In this document: positions 1 to 7,699 of the stretch, piece by piece
How positions within the stretch are numbered: the first letter of the stretch is position 1
Layout of the letters: each line of letters begins with the position of its first letter
Source of the DNA: Campylobacterota bacterium
Lineage (GTDB): Bacteria > Campylobacterota > Campylobacteria > Campylobacterales > Sulfurovaceae
NCBI GenBank assembly: GCA_013153825.1
Contig: JAADDP010000185.1
Location: forward strand, 1-7,805
Length of the DNA: 7,805 bases
Reading direction: 5' to 3'
The notes under the pieces: model-generated
Database searches by the model: none
What the model was told of the DNA's origin: nothing
What the model saw: only the letters and a program-made list of their open reading frames with translations
Position numbers and translations under genes: made by a program

Positions 1-84
1 ATTCCAGATTTTAAGAGTGCTGAGAATGTATATGAACTCTTTGGAGCTTCAAGATACCAAAAAGTAATTATTAGGGAGGTATAG
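1..84 (+). CDS. nuoG: NuoG C-terminal end (partial), NADH-quinone oxidoreductase subunit G
   Basis: An open frame enters from the left edge and ends at the TAG at 82-84, giving 27 residues that finish ...GASRYQKVIIREV. Nothing in so short a tail proves the family. The call rests on position: in nuo operons the gene directly before nuoH is nuoG, the large Fe-S subunit of the peripheral arm, and the tail is hydrophilic as expected for a soluble subunit. The last codons also serve the next gene, because the Shine-Dalgarno AGGGAGGT at 73-80 lies inside this frame and only 3 bases separate the stop from the nuoH start. The start and the cluster-binding Cys residues lie outside the window. Confidence 0.75.
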   Translation: MPDFKSAENVYELFGASRYQKVIIREV

Positions 85-87
85 AGT

Positions 88-1098
88 ATGGATACAACAA
101 CAGTGTTGCCTGAAGTAACTGCAGTTGGTGTTATTATTAAAGCTATTATGATTTTAGCTATAATCTCAGCACTAGCAGGTTTTGGGACATATATAGAGAG
201 AAAGGTTCTAGCTTTTATGCAGAGAAGACTTGGACCTCAACATGTCGGACCGTATGGGGTTCTTCAGATTTTAGCAGATGGTATTAAGCTATTTACAAAA
301 GAGGATATTATTCCTCAAAATGCAAATAGACTTATATTTATGGTAGCACCAGTCATAACAGCAGCTACAGCATTTATTGCACTAGGGGCTGTGCCTGTAT
401 TCCCAGACTTTACAATACCTATTATTGATGTATATGTTCCATCAATAGCATCTGATTTAAATATTGGAATTCTATTTGTGCTTGGAATGATGGCTGCAGG
501 GCTTTATGGTCCACTTCTAGCTGGTATGGCACAATCAAACAAGTGGGGTATCATAGGTAGTGCTAGGACTGCAATTCAGTTTTTAAGTTATGAGGTTGTA
601 ACTGGTCTATCCCTTCTTGCTCCAATTATGTTAGTTGGCTCTCTATCTTTTGTAGATTTTAATAACTTCCAATCTGATGGGACATGGATGGTTGTATATC
701 AGCCTGTAGCATTTATCCTATTTATGATTGCTGGATATGCAGAGACAAATAGAACACCATTTGACCTACTAGAGCATGAAGCAGAGGTTGTATCTGGATA
801 TGTTACAGAGTATAGTGGGATGAGATGGGGTATGTTCTTTATTGGTGAGTATGCAAATATGATAACAATTGGAATTATAGCTTCTGTTGTATTCCTTGGT
901 GGATATAACGACTGCTGGATATTCCCTGGTTGGATGATGATTATCTTTAAAATTGCATTTATGTTCTTCTTGATGCTTTGGGTAAGAGCTTCATGGCCTC
1001 ATGTTAGACCAGACCAGTTGATGTGGCTCTGTTGGAAAGTTCTAATGCCACTAGCTGTTATAAATGTGGTTATTACTGGTATTGTGATGATGGTATAA
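88..1098 (+). CDS. nuoH: NADH-quinone oxidoreductase subunit H (NuoH, ND1-like)
   Basis: Membrane subunit that forms the quinone-binding chamber with the peripheral arm and starts the chain of charged residues along the membrane arm of complex I. It has 336 residues, close to the usual 325-350, with about eight hydrophobic segments. Visible signatures are ERK at 37-39 in the first helix, the loop RRLGPQHVGPYG (46-57), LADGIKLFTKE (62-72), SYEV with Glu169, the acidic loop with Asp226, Glu229, Glu231 and Glu233, EYSGMRWG (241-248), and RPDQLMWLCWK near the C-terminus (307-317). These acidic positions match E. coli NuoH Glu36, Glu157, Asp213, Glu216, Glu218 and Glu220. The loop around 226-233 reads FDLLEHEAE rather than the widespread FDLPEAESE, but keeps every acid. 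The ATG sits 7 bases after AGGGAGGT, which fixes the start. Confidence 0.98.
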   Translation: MDTTTVLPEVTAVGVIIKAIMILAIISALAGFGTYIERKVLAFMQRRLGPQHVGPYGVLQILADGIKLFTKEDIIPQNANRLIFMVAPVITAATAFIALGAVPVFPDFTIPIIDVYVPSIASDLNIGILFVLGMMAAGLYGPLLAGMAQSNKWGIIGSARTAIQFLSYEVVTGLSLLAPIMLVGSLSFVDFNNFQSDGTWMVVYQPVAFILFMIAGYAETNRTPFDLLEHEAEVVSGYVTEYSGMRWGMFFIGEYANMITIGIIASVVFLGGYNDCWIFPGWMMIIFKIAFMFFLMLWVRASWPHVRPDQLMWLCWKVLMPLAVINVVITGIVMMV

Positions 1099-1107
1099 GG
1101 AGTAGTA

Positions 1108-1728
1108 ATGGGCTTAGAAAAATTTAAAAAGAGAGTTGGAACACAAAACTATGTTAAGCTAGACCTAACTCACCCACCAGCTGATGGGTGGTCAGCTTTT
1201 AAGCAGGTTCTAAAGAGGTCTCTTAAGGGGGAGCTATTTGTAGGACTATGGGTAACTCTAAGAGAGATGATAAATGCTCTATTTAGAGGGAAGATGCACA
1301 CAACTCAATATCCACTAGAGAAGCTCCCAATATCTCCTAGATATAGAGCAATACATGAGATGTTAAGACTTCTTGAGAGTGGACACTATAGATGTATTGG
1401 GTGTGGACTCTGTGAGAAGATTTGTATCTCAAACTGTATAGCTATGGAGACAAGATATGATGAGAACCAGAGAAAAGAGGTTACAGAGTATACTATAAAC
1501 TTTGGTAGATGTATCTTCTGTGGATATTGTGCAGAGGTCTGTCCAGAGTTGGCTATTGTGCATGGTGGAAGATATGAGACAGCTAGTGAACAGAGAGCGA
1601 GTTTCAGTCTATTTGAGGATATGTTAACTCCAATAGATAAGTTAAATCTCCAAAAAGAGTATCCAGGATTTGGTGCTGTTAGCCCTAATGCTGATGATAA
1701 TATTAAGAAAACGCCTTTAGCGTATTAG
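1108..1728 (+). CDS. nuoI: NADH-quinone oxidoreductase subunit I (NuoI), 2x[4Fe-4S] ferredoxin-like
   Basis: Peripheral-arm protein carrying the two 4Fe-4S clusters (N6a and N6b) that relay electrons towards the last cluster and quinone. It has 206 residues against about 180 in E. coli, with extra length at both ends. An amphipathic N-terminal part (about 25-62) lies on the membrane surface in known structures. Cluster motif 1 has Cys96, Cys99, Cys102 and Cys106, then a further Cys110. Motif 2 has Cys135, Cys138, Cys141 and Cys145 followed by Pro146. In motif 1 the usual Pro after the fourth Cys is Ile107. The cysteines from each motif are expected to be shared across both clusters, as in bacterial ferredoxins. 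The start follows AAGGAG (1097-1102), which overlaps the nuoH stop, with a 5-base spacer. Confidence 0.98.
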   Translation: MGLEKFKKRVGTQNYVKLDLTHPPADGWSAFKQVLKRSLKGELFVGLWVTLREMINALFRGKMHTTQYPLEKLPISPRYRAIHEMLRLLESGHYRCIGCGLCEKICISNCIAMETRYDENQRKEVTEYTINFGRCIFCGYCAEVCPELAIVHGGRYETASEQRASFSLFEDMLTPIDKLNLQKEYPGFGAVSPNADDNIKKTPLAY

Positions 1729-1740
1729 GAGGGGGAGAAT

Positions 1741-2322
1741 ATGTATGAAATAGTAGCTTTTTATCTGTTTGCAATCTCAACAGTTGTTCTGTTTGCAATT
1801 ACAGCTTTGAGTAAGAATGTTCTATATGCTATGACGGCACTTGCTGCTGGTATGGTAATGATTTCTGGGTTTTTCTTCTTACTTGGGGCAGACTTTTTAG
1901 GTGTTGTTCAACTAATAGTATATGTTGGGGCTGTAATGGCACTATACGCTTTTGCTATGATGTTCTTTGATTTGACTAGAGATATTCAGGAGAAACATAG
2001 AAATCCATCACTTGTATTTCTACTTGGTGGGTTGATGGCTGTTGTGTTTGTAGTGATATTCTCAGCTCCTATTATTGGAGAGAATATTGAGGCTCTATAT
2101 CCTGTTGTTGAGGGGGTTGGAAACTCTCAAGCTGTTGGTATGGTGCTATTTACAAAATATCTAATCCCATTTGAGGTTGCTGCTGTAATGCTACTTGTAG
2201 CTATGATTGCAGGAATTATTCTAGCTGGGAAGAAGATGGATTACTCTCTTACAACTAATGATGATATCCCTTTAGTTGATGATGATAGTAAAGATGAGAT
2301 TTTAAAGGAGAAGAGCAGATGA
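1741..2322 (+). CDS. nuoJ: NADH-quinone oxidoreductase subunit J (NuoJ, ND6-like)
   Basis: Small membrane subunit of complex I next to NuoH and NuoK. Its third helix contains the pi-bulge region implicated in coupling quinone chemistry to proton movement. It has 193 residues (E. coli 184) with five hydrophobic segments, roughly at 2-20, 28-48, 53-76, 92-112 and 141-162. The family signature VQLIVYVGAVMALYAF (56-71) and the last-helix signature PFEVAAVMLLVAMIAG (143-158) are clear. The C-terminal 30 residues are highly charged and cytoplasmic-looking. A strong Shine-Dalgarno AGGAGGGGG (1727-1735), overlapping the nuoI stop, precedes the ATG. The gene ends in a 4-base ATGA overlap with nuoK, and its last codons encode the nuoK ribosome-binding site. 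Confidence 0.97.
   Translation: MYEIVAFYLFAISTVVLFAITALSKNVLYAMTALAAGMVMISGFFFLLGADFLGVVQLIVYVGAVMALYAFAMMFFDLTRDIQEKHRNPSLVFLLGGLMAVVFVVIFSAPIIGENIEALYPVVEGVGNSQAVGMVLFTKYLIPFEVAAVMLLVAMIAGIILAGKKMDYSLTTNDDIPLVDDDSKDEILKEKSR
2304..2310 (+). promoter_or_regulatory. Ribosome-binding site of nuoK, inside nuoJ
   Basis: AAAGGAG lies within the last codons of nuoJ (the Leu-Lys-Glu-Lys stretch), 8 bases before the nuoK ATG at 2319. Together with the ATGA stop/start overlap this predicts that nuoK is translated by ribosomes finishing nuoJ. Confidence 0.8.
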
Positions 2323-2621
2323 TAGGTGTAAATCACTATCTTATACTTTCGGGCATACTCTTTAGTATAGGGCTTGTAGGAGTGCTTAGAAGAAAAAATC
2401 TTCTAATGCTATTTTTTGCCACGGAGATAATGTTAAATGCTGTAAATATAGCCTTTGCAGCTATTGGGGCATTCTATGGAGACCTATCTGGACAGATGTT
2501 TGCATTTTTTATAATTGCTGTGGCTGCTAGTGAGGTGGCTGTTGGTTTGGGGCTTTTAATTATTCTATATAAGAAGCACCATTCACTTGATTTAGATGTT
2601 ATTTCTTCAATGAAAGGGTAG
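2319..2621 (+). CDS. nuoK: NADH-quinone oxidoreductase subunit K (NuoK, ND4L-like)
   Basis: Three-helix membrane subunit, homologous to the MrpC antiporter subunit, that contributes two buried carboxylates to the proton path between NuoH/J and NuoN. It has 100 residues, the same length as in E. coli. Helices lie at about 6-24, 28-50 and 58-84. The two functional glutamates are at exactly the E. coli positions: Glu36 in FFATEIMLNAVN and Glu72 in AAASE-like context (IAVAASEVAVGLGLL). The conserved RRKNLLM loop (24-30) is present. The C-terminal tail is hydrophilic (HHSLDLDVISSMKG). The ATG overlaps the nuoJ stop by four bases, and only two bases separate its TAG from the nuoL start. Confidence 0.98.
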   Translation: MIGVNHYLILSGILFSIGLVGVLRRKNLLMLFFATEIMLNAVNIAFAAIGAFYGDLSGQMFAFFIIAVAASEVAVGLGLLIILYKKHHSLDLDVISSMKG

Positions 2622-2623
2622 TT

Positions 2624-4534
2624 ATGGAGAGTTTAGTTTATATTGCACTATTTTCACCTTTTGTTGCTGCACTATTTGCTGGACTCTTCTTTGCTAGAAG
2701 TCCTAAAAATATTGCTGTTGGGGTTATAAACTCGGCACTAATTGGTATATCTTGGTTAGCTTCTGTAATCTTAGCTTTTCATGTAGTTGAACATGGGGCA
2801 GTCCATGTAACAATGATGGAGTGGATAAGTGCAGGGGATTTGACTATACCATTTGGTTTTGTTGTGGATAAAGTTAGTGTTACTATGATGGTTGTTGTAA
2901 CTACTGTATCAACCGTTGTTCACATCTACTCAAATGGGTATATGGATCATGATAAGAGCTTTAATAGGTTCTTCTCTTACCTATCTGCATTCGTATTCTC
3001 GATGATGATACTTGTAATGAGTGATAACTTTGCTGGACTATTTATAGGTTGGGAAGGTGTTGGTGTCTGTTCATGGCTTCTAATTGGTTTTTGGTATCAT
3101 AAAAAGGATGTTACACCAGATATTAACCCAGCAATCTCTCCATCATATGCAGCAAATGAAGCATTTATTATGAACAGAATTGCAGACCTTGGTATGCTTG
3201 TTGGAATATTCCTAATCTACTGGAATGTTGGCTCTCTTCAGTATGATGTTGTATTTGAGAAGCTTCCACACTTAACAGATGGTGTCTTAATTGGAATTGC
3301 TATTGCTCTATTCATAGGGGCAATGGGTAAATCTGCTCAATTCCCACTCCACACTTGGCTAACAGATGCTATGGAGGGTCCAACTCCAGTATCTGCTCTA
3401 ATTCACGCAGCTACAATGGTTACAGCAGGGGTATTCTTGGTAATTAGAGCAAATCCTCTATATAGCCTAGATGCAGTTCAAGGGGTTAGCTACTTTATTG
3501 CAGCACTTGGAACATTTGTGGCATTCTATGCAGCCTCAATGGCACTTGTAAATAGAGACCTAAAGAGAATTATCGCCTACTCAACTCTATCTCAACTTGG
3601 GTATATGTTTGCAGCAGCTGGACTTGGGGCTTACTGGATTGCACTATTCCACCTAGCAGCACACGCATTCTTTAAGGCACTTCTATTCTTAGGGGCTGGA
3701 AATGTTATGCACGCTATGGATGATGAGCTTGACCTATTTAAGATGGGTGGACTTAAAAAGGCTATGAAGGGGACATATATCTATATGGGGATAGCATCTC
3801 TTGCACTTGCTGGAATTCCTCCACTAGCTGGTTACTTCTCTAAAGATGCAATTATTGAGACTGCATTTAATGAGGGTTCATACATCTTATGGTTTGGTTT
3901 AGTATTTACAGCAGGTCTTACAGCATTCTATAGCTTTAGACAGGTATTTTTAACATTTGAGGGTGAAGAGAGATATAAGAAGCTCGGTTTCCATCCACAT
4001 GAGATGTATAGATATGTTCTTGTAGCTATGGCACCTCTTGCAATATTAGCTATTATTGCTGGATGGTTTAAGGGTGGTTTCCATGAGATTATAACTACAC
4101 TTCTACCAGATTATGAGATGAGTGAACATACGCACCATCTAGCAGGAACTCTTGGTATGATTGTTTTAGCATTTGCTGTGACAGGTATTGTTGTAGCCTA
4201 TTTCAAGTATGCAAGAAGAGGGGAGAAGGCATTTAAGCAGAACCCTAAGGTTGAGAGTGGCTTTATATATAAGCTTCTAATGAACCAATACTATGTTCCA
4301 CACTTCTATGTTGAGTTTATTGTAAAGCCGTATAAGATTATCTCAGAGAAGTTCTGGGCGATAGATAAGGCTGTTGTTGATGCTACAGTTGACTTTATTG
4401 CAAAAGTTATCTATAAGGCTGGTGGTGTATCTAAAGTTATTCAAAATGGTAACCTTTCATCATACCTTAATTGGATGGGTGTAGGTGTCTTACTATTGAT
4501 ATTAGCTTCTGCTATTGCAGCAGTTATAGGTTAA
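2624..4534 (+). CDS. nuoL: NADH-quinone oxidoreductase subunit L (NuoL, ND5-like antiporter subunit)
   Basis: Distal proton-pumping subunit of the membrane arm. It has 636 residues (E. coli 613). Core antiporter residues are visible: Glu144 in GWEGVGVCSWLLIGFWY, Asp188 in NRIADLG, Lys236 in GAMGKSAQFPLHTWL, His261 in SALIHAATMVTAGV, His343/His347/Lys351 in FHLAAHAFFKALLFLGAG, and Lys407-Asp408 in GYFSKDAI. These correspond to E. coli Glu144, Asp178, Lys229, His254, Lys342 and Lys399-Asp400. The C-terminal extension typical of NuoL, the long lateral helix (about 550-600) and a last membrane anchor (616-636), is present, which separates it from NuoM and NuoN. About ten extra residues sit between Glu144 and Asp188, rich in Pro and Asp (161-174). 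The start has only a modest Shine-Dalgarno (AAAGGG, 2613-2618) overlapping the end of nuoK, so coupling to nuoK is likely. Confidence 0.98.
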   Translation: MESLVYIALFSPFVAALFAGLFFARSPKNIAVGVINSALIGISWLASVILAFHVVEHGAVHVTMMEWISAGDLTIPFGFVVDKVSVTMMVVVTTVSTVVHIYSNGYMDHDKSFNRFFSYLSAFVFSMMILVMSDNFAGLFIGWEGVGVCSWLLIGFWYHKKDVTPDINPAISPSYAANEAFIMNRIADLGMLVGIFLIYWNVGSLQYDVVFEKLPHLTDGVLIGIAIALFIGAMGKSAQFPLHTWLTDAMEGPTPVSALIHAATMVTAGVFLVIRANPLYSLDAVQGVSYFIAALGTFVAFYAASMALVNRDLKRIIAYSTLSQLGYMFAAAGLGAYWIALFHLAAHAFFKALLFLGAGNVMHAMDDELDLFKMGGLKKAMKGTYIYMGIASLALAGIPPLAGYFSKDAIIETAFNEGSYILWFGLVFTAGLTAFYSFRQVFLTFEGEERYKKLGFHPHEMYRYVLVAMAPLAILAIIAGWFKGGFHEIITTLLPDYEMSEHTHHLAGTLGMIVLAFAVTGIVVAYFKYARRGEKAFKQNPKVESGFIYKLLMNQYYVPHFYVEFIVKPYKIISEKFWAIDKAVVDATVDFIAKVIYKAGGVSKVIQNGNLSSYLNWMGVGVLLLILASAIAAVIG

Positions 4535-4543
4535 GGAGAGGTT

Positions 4544-6076
4544 ATGGAGCATATATTAAGTATATTGATATTTTTCCCACTACTTGCAGGGATATTGGGG
4601 TTTATTGTTGATAGAGAGGTTGCAAAGGCGTATGGTATTGCTGTAGCTAGTATAGAGTTTCTAATCTCTATCTGGCTATGGGTAGCTTTTGATGGTTCTA
4701 ATGCAGGGATGCAGTTTAGTGAGTATATTCCAATTGTTTCAGATTTTGGAATAGCTTATAATTTAGGTGTAGATGGAATATCTCTATTTATTGTCTTGAT
4801 GTCAACTATGATTACCCTAATTGGGATTATCTCTCTTGATGAGGATAGAGTTGATAATATCAAAAATATGATTGTATCTCTACTATTTTTAGAGATGACA
4901 ATGGTTGGTGTATTTGTGGCATTAGATGCAATTTTATTCTATCTATTCTGGGAGTTATCTCTTGTTCCAATGTTATATATCATTGGTGCTTGGGGAGGTC
5001 CTACTAGAGTATATGCAGCTGTAAAGTTTTTCCTATATACATTTGCAGGTTCTCTAGTTATGTTAGTTGGACTCTTAACAATTGCATATCTCTACCATGC
5101 AGAGACTGCCGTTTGGACATTTAATCTACTAGATTGGTATCAACTAGACCTATCTGTAAATCTACAATTCTGGCTATTTTTGGCTCTATTTGCTGGATTT
5201 GCAATTAAAGTTCCAATGTTTCCATTCCACACATGGTTACCACATGCACATGGACAGGCACCAACAATTGGTTCTGTAATTCTAGCTGCTGTTCTACTTA
5301 AGATGGGAACTTATGGATTTGTAAGATTTTCACTTCCTCTATTTCCAGATGCTTCAGTTCAGATGATACCTATGATTGTGGTTCTATCTATCATCATGGT
5401 TATCTATACAGCTATGGTGGCATTTGCACAAAAAGATATGAAGCAGGTTATTGCATACTCTTCAGTATCTCATATGGGTATTATTATGATAGGAACATTT
5501 GCAATGAATGCAGAGGGTATTAGTGGAGCAGTTTTCCAGATGTTATCTCATGGAATGGTTTCTGGGGCTCTATTCCTACTTGTTGGGATAATCTATGATA
5601 GAACTGGTACAAAGATTATGGATAACTTTGGAGGAATTGCCTCAATTATGCCAGTCTATGCAACTATCTTTGGTGTTATGTTGATGGCTTCAGTTGGGCT
5701 TCCTCTAACTATAGGATTTGTTGGAGAGTTCTTAGTTCTACTAGGTTTCTATGAGGTATCTCCAATTGCCACTGTTTTAGCTGGAACATCAATCATTATT
5801 GGTGCAATCTATATGTTGGCTCTATTTAAGAAATCTTTCTTTGGAGAGGTTACAAATGAGAAATTAAAGGGGCTAAAAGATTTAAATGGGAGAGAGATAA
5901 CTGCACTTCTACCATTAGTGGCTATTGTTGTCTGGCTAGGTGTATATCCAAAGCCTATCTTAGAGCCTATAGATAATAGTGTTAAGAAGCTTCTAGTTGA
6001 TATGGAAAATAAGGCTAGAACTCCAGAGGCTAAAGAGATAATTATCTCAATAAAGAGAGATAAGGAGGAGAAATAA
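4544..6076 (+). CDS. nuoM: NADH-quinone oxidoreductase subunit M (NuoM, ND4-like antiporter subunit)
   Basis: Middle antiporter-like, proton-translocating subunit between NuoL and NuoN. It has 510 residues (E. coli 509) and about 14 hydrophobic segments. Functional residues are all present: Glu137 in [17 protein letters not shown], Lys222 in [18 protein letters not shown], Lys253 in LLKMGTYGF, the amphipathic [17 protein letters not shown] stretch (296-312), His335, and Glu395 in GFVGEFL. They match E. coli NuoM Glu144, Lys234, Lys265 and Glu407. The last 25 residues are a charged tail (…KRDKEEK) whose final codons carry the nuoN ribosome-binding site. The start follows AAGGAG (4533-4538), which overlaps the nuoL stop, with a 5-base spacer. 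The stop overlaps the nuoN ATG by one base. Confidence 0.98.
   Translation: MEHILSILIFFPLLAGILGFIVDREVAKAYGIAVASIEFLISIWLWVAFDGSNAGMQFSEYIPIVSDFGIAYNLGVDGISLFIVLMSTMITLIGIISLDEDRVDNIKNMIVSLLFLEMTMVGVFVALDAILFYLFWELSLVPMLYIIGAWGGPTRVYAAVKFFLYTFAGSLVMLVGLLTIAYLYHAETAVWTFNLLDWYQLDLSVNLQFWLFLALFAGFAIKVPMFPFHTWLPHAHGQAPTIGSVILAAVLLKMGTYGFVRFSLPLFPDASVQMIPMIVVLSIIMVIYTAMVAFAQKDMKQVIAYSSVSHMGIIMIGTFAMNAEGISGAVFQMLSHGMVSGALFLLVGIIYDRTGTKIMDNFGGIASIMPVYATIFGVMLMASVGLPLTIGFVGEFLVLLGFYEVSPIATVLAGTSIIIGAIYMLALFKKSFFGEVTNEKLKGLKDLNGREITALLPLVAIVVWLGVYPKPILEPIDNSVKKLLVDMENKARTPEAKEIIISIKRDKEEK
6061..6070 (+). promoter_or_regulatory. Strong ribosome-binding site of nuoN, inside nuoM
   Basis: TAAGGAGGAG matches the anti-Shine-Dalgarno very well and lies entirely in the last nuoM codons (Asp-Lys-Glu-Glu), about 5-7 bases before the nuoN ATG at 6076. 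The TAATG junction predicts stop-start coupling of nuoN to nuoM. It also fixes the nuoN start. Confidence 0.85.
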
Positions 6077-7572
6077 TGTTAGAGCCTGTAAATGTTAGTT
6101 TGGAGTCATTAAATCTAGCTACCCTTATGCCAATGCTTATAGCAGTGGCTGGGGGCTTGATTATATTGACAATAGATTTAATAAAGGAGAACCTAGATAA
6201 ATCTCTCTATGTAATGCTTACTATCCTTATTATAATAATTGATTTGGGGTCTGTTGTAGGCTTTCATGGAAATGAGAAGGGGTTCTTTGATTTGATGTTG
6301 ATAGATGGGTTATCTATCCTAACTCAAATTATAATTTTAGTTGGTTCAATGCTCTTTATTCCACTTGCATTGACATCTAAAAGGTTCCATGAGTACTCAT
6401 ATCCAGAGTTTTTTGCTCTATTCCTATTTATGTTAGCTGGGTTGCAGTTTATGACAAGTAGTGATAATCTAATTCTAATCTTTATAGGTTTAGAGACATC
6501 ATCACTAGCACTATATACACTAATTGCACTTCACAATAGAGCAAACTCTTTTGAGGCATCTGTAAAATACTTTACAATGGGAGCTTTAGCTGCTGGATTT
6601 TTTGCTATGGGTTCAGCAATTCTATATGGACTTAGTGGAAGTTTAGAGTTGGGTCAGATAGCTGAAGCTCTTCAACTTAGAATGGGAGAGAGTGGAGTGT
6701 TGGCTCTAACTATTGGTGGAGCTGGATTTTTACTTAGTGCTTTCGCATTTAAACTATCTCTATTTCCATTCCACACATGGGCACCAGATGTTTATGAGGG
6801 GGCTTCTGCTCCACTAGCTGGATATATGTCGATTGTTCCAAAACTTGTGGCATTTGTTGTATCTGTTAGAATTTTTGAGATGTTTATTAAGTTAAATGTT
6901 GAGTGGGTTCAGACAACAATCATCATATTAGCTGTAATAACTATGACTCTAGCAAATATTATGGCACTTGTTCAAAAAGATGTTAAGAGAATGTTGGCAT
7001 ACTCATCTATATCTCATGCTGGATTTGTAATGGCTGCTGTGGCTATTGCTACAACTAAAGCAAACTCTGCAATATTCCTATACTATGGACTATTTATGTT
7101 TACCAATATAGGTGCATTTACAATGTTATGGGTTAGCCGTCACAAAGATAAGGTTCACCATGCAAGATTTGACCACCCATATGAGAAGTTTGCAGGTATG
7201 ATACACATTATGCCTATGGGTGCAGTTGTTATGGCTCTATTTATGCTATCTCTAGCTGGTGTTCCTCCATTCTCTGTATTCTGGGGTAAAGTCTATATCA
7301 TGAGTTCAGCTGTTGACTCTGGATTTATATGGTTAGCTATTATCATGGGTATAAACTCTGCAATCTCTGCATACTACTACCTAAAGTTGATAGTCTATAT
7401 GTTCCTAAGAGAGCCTACAAGAGAGTTAAATATCGCTACTGTTTACTACAATATCTCAAAGCCTCTAATGACAATTTTGGGTCTTGCAGTATTTGCTACA
7501 GTGGCAACAATATTCTATGTTGACCCTCTCTTGGAGTATATTACCCATATGGTAAAAATAAGTGGATATTAA
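6076..7572 (+). CDS. nuoN: NADH-quinone oxidoreductase subunit N (NuoN, ND2-like antiporter subunit)
   Basis: Proximal antiporter-like subunit, next to NuoK in the membrane arm. It has 498 residues (E. coli 485) and about 14 hydrophobic segments. Key residues are Glu140 in [15 protein letters not shown], Lys226 in [20 protein letters not shown], Lys256 in [27 protein letters not shown] (300-317), and Lys405 in [13 protein letters not shown]. They match E. coli NuoN Glu133, Lys217, Lys247 and Lys395. The APDVYEGA motif after the FHTW signature is specific to NuoN rather than NuoL or NuoM. The sequence before Lys405 reads FSVFWGK where many bacteria have LAGFFGK, a variant I associate with Campylobacterota. 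It is the last gene of the nuo run. Its final three codons and stop form the left arm and loop of a hairpin. Confidence 0.98.
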   Translation: MLEPVNVSLESLNLATLMPMLIAVAGGLIILTIDLIKENLDKSLYVMLTILIIIIDLGSVVGFHGNEKGFFDLMLIDGLSILTQIIILVGSMLFIPLALTSKRFHEYSYPEFFALFLFMLAGLQFMTSSDNLILIFIGLETSSLALYTLIALHNRANSFEASVKYFTMGALAAGFFAMGSAILYGLSGSLELGQIAEALQLRMGESGVLALTIGGAGFLLSAFAFKLSLFPFHTWAPDVYEGASAPLAGYMSIVPKLVAFVVSVRIFEMFIKLNVEWVQTTIIILAVITMTLANIMALVQKDVKRMLAYSSISHAGFVMAAVAIATTKANSAIFLYYGLFMFTNIGAFTMLWVSRHKDKVHHARFDHPYEKFAGMIHIMPMGAVVMALFMLSLAGVPPFSVFWGKVYIMSSAVDSGFIWLAIIMGINSAISAYYYLKLIVYMFLREPTRELNIATVYYNISKPLMTILGLAVFATVATIFYVDPLLEYITHMVKISGY

Positions 7573-7586
7573 TATATATATCCACT
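7561..7586. terminator. Perfect 9-bp inverted repeat spanning the nuoN stop; possible terminator
   Basis: AGTGGATAT (7561-7569) and ATATCCACT (7578-7586) are exact reverse complements around an 8-base AT loop that holds the nuoN TAA. On the + strand no T-run follows directly. Read on the - strand the stem is followed at once by TATTTTT, so the canonical intrinsic-terminator layout points the other way. It may instead protect the 3' end of the nuo mRNA or act together with the next hairpin. Confidence 0.5.
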
Positions 7587-7589
7587 CTA

Positions 7590-7616
7590 CCTAATATCAC
7601 CTTATGGTGGTTTAGG
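7590..7616 (+). terminator. Imperfect hairpin after nuoN, probable end of the nuo transcript
   Basis: CCTAA (7590-7594) pairs with TTAGG (7612-7616). Inside it ATCACC (7596-7601) pairs with GGTGGT (7606-7611) through one G-T wobble, leaving one bulged T (7595) and a TTAT loop. The nearest T-run (five T at 7632-7636) starts 15 bases after the stem, too far for a textbook intrinsic terminator. Even so, it is the best candidate on this strand for ending or trimming the operon transcript. Confidence 0.45.
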
Positions 7617-7699
7617 CTCTACTAATTAATCTTTTTCTCCTCTAATCAAACTTTAATACTATTTAAACTACTATTTTTCTAAAAATTTAAGGTCTTATT

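Noticed and set aside
7329..7523. 64-codon open frame inside nuoN on the + strand
   Set aside because: It lies in another frame wholly within the strongly conserved nuoN, its peptide is Tyr/Cys/Lys-rich with no family look, and it has no convincing ribosome-binding site. It is a shadow of nuoN.
2624..7572. Possibility that the three antiporter-like genes belong to an Mrp antiporter or membrane-bound hydrogenase cluster
   Set aside because: The unbroken order H-I-J-K-L-M-N, the NuoL lateral-helix extension, and the NuoN-specific APDVYEGA motif identify complex I. No Mrp-only or hydrogenase catalytic genes are present.
7652..7662. TTTAAT / TACTAT as a -10 promoter element for the downstream ORF
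   Set aside because: The region is so AT-rich that several partial -10 matches occur and none has a supporting -35 or extended -10. A promoter is plausible for the downstream ORF but cannot be placed from sequence alone.
7673..7686. ATTTTT-CT-AAAAAT inverted repeat
   Set aside because: The two-base loop is too short for an RNA hairpin and the arms are only A and T. It is probably chance in AT-rich DNA, though a protein-binding dyad cannot be excluded.
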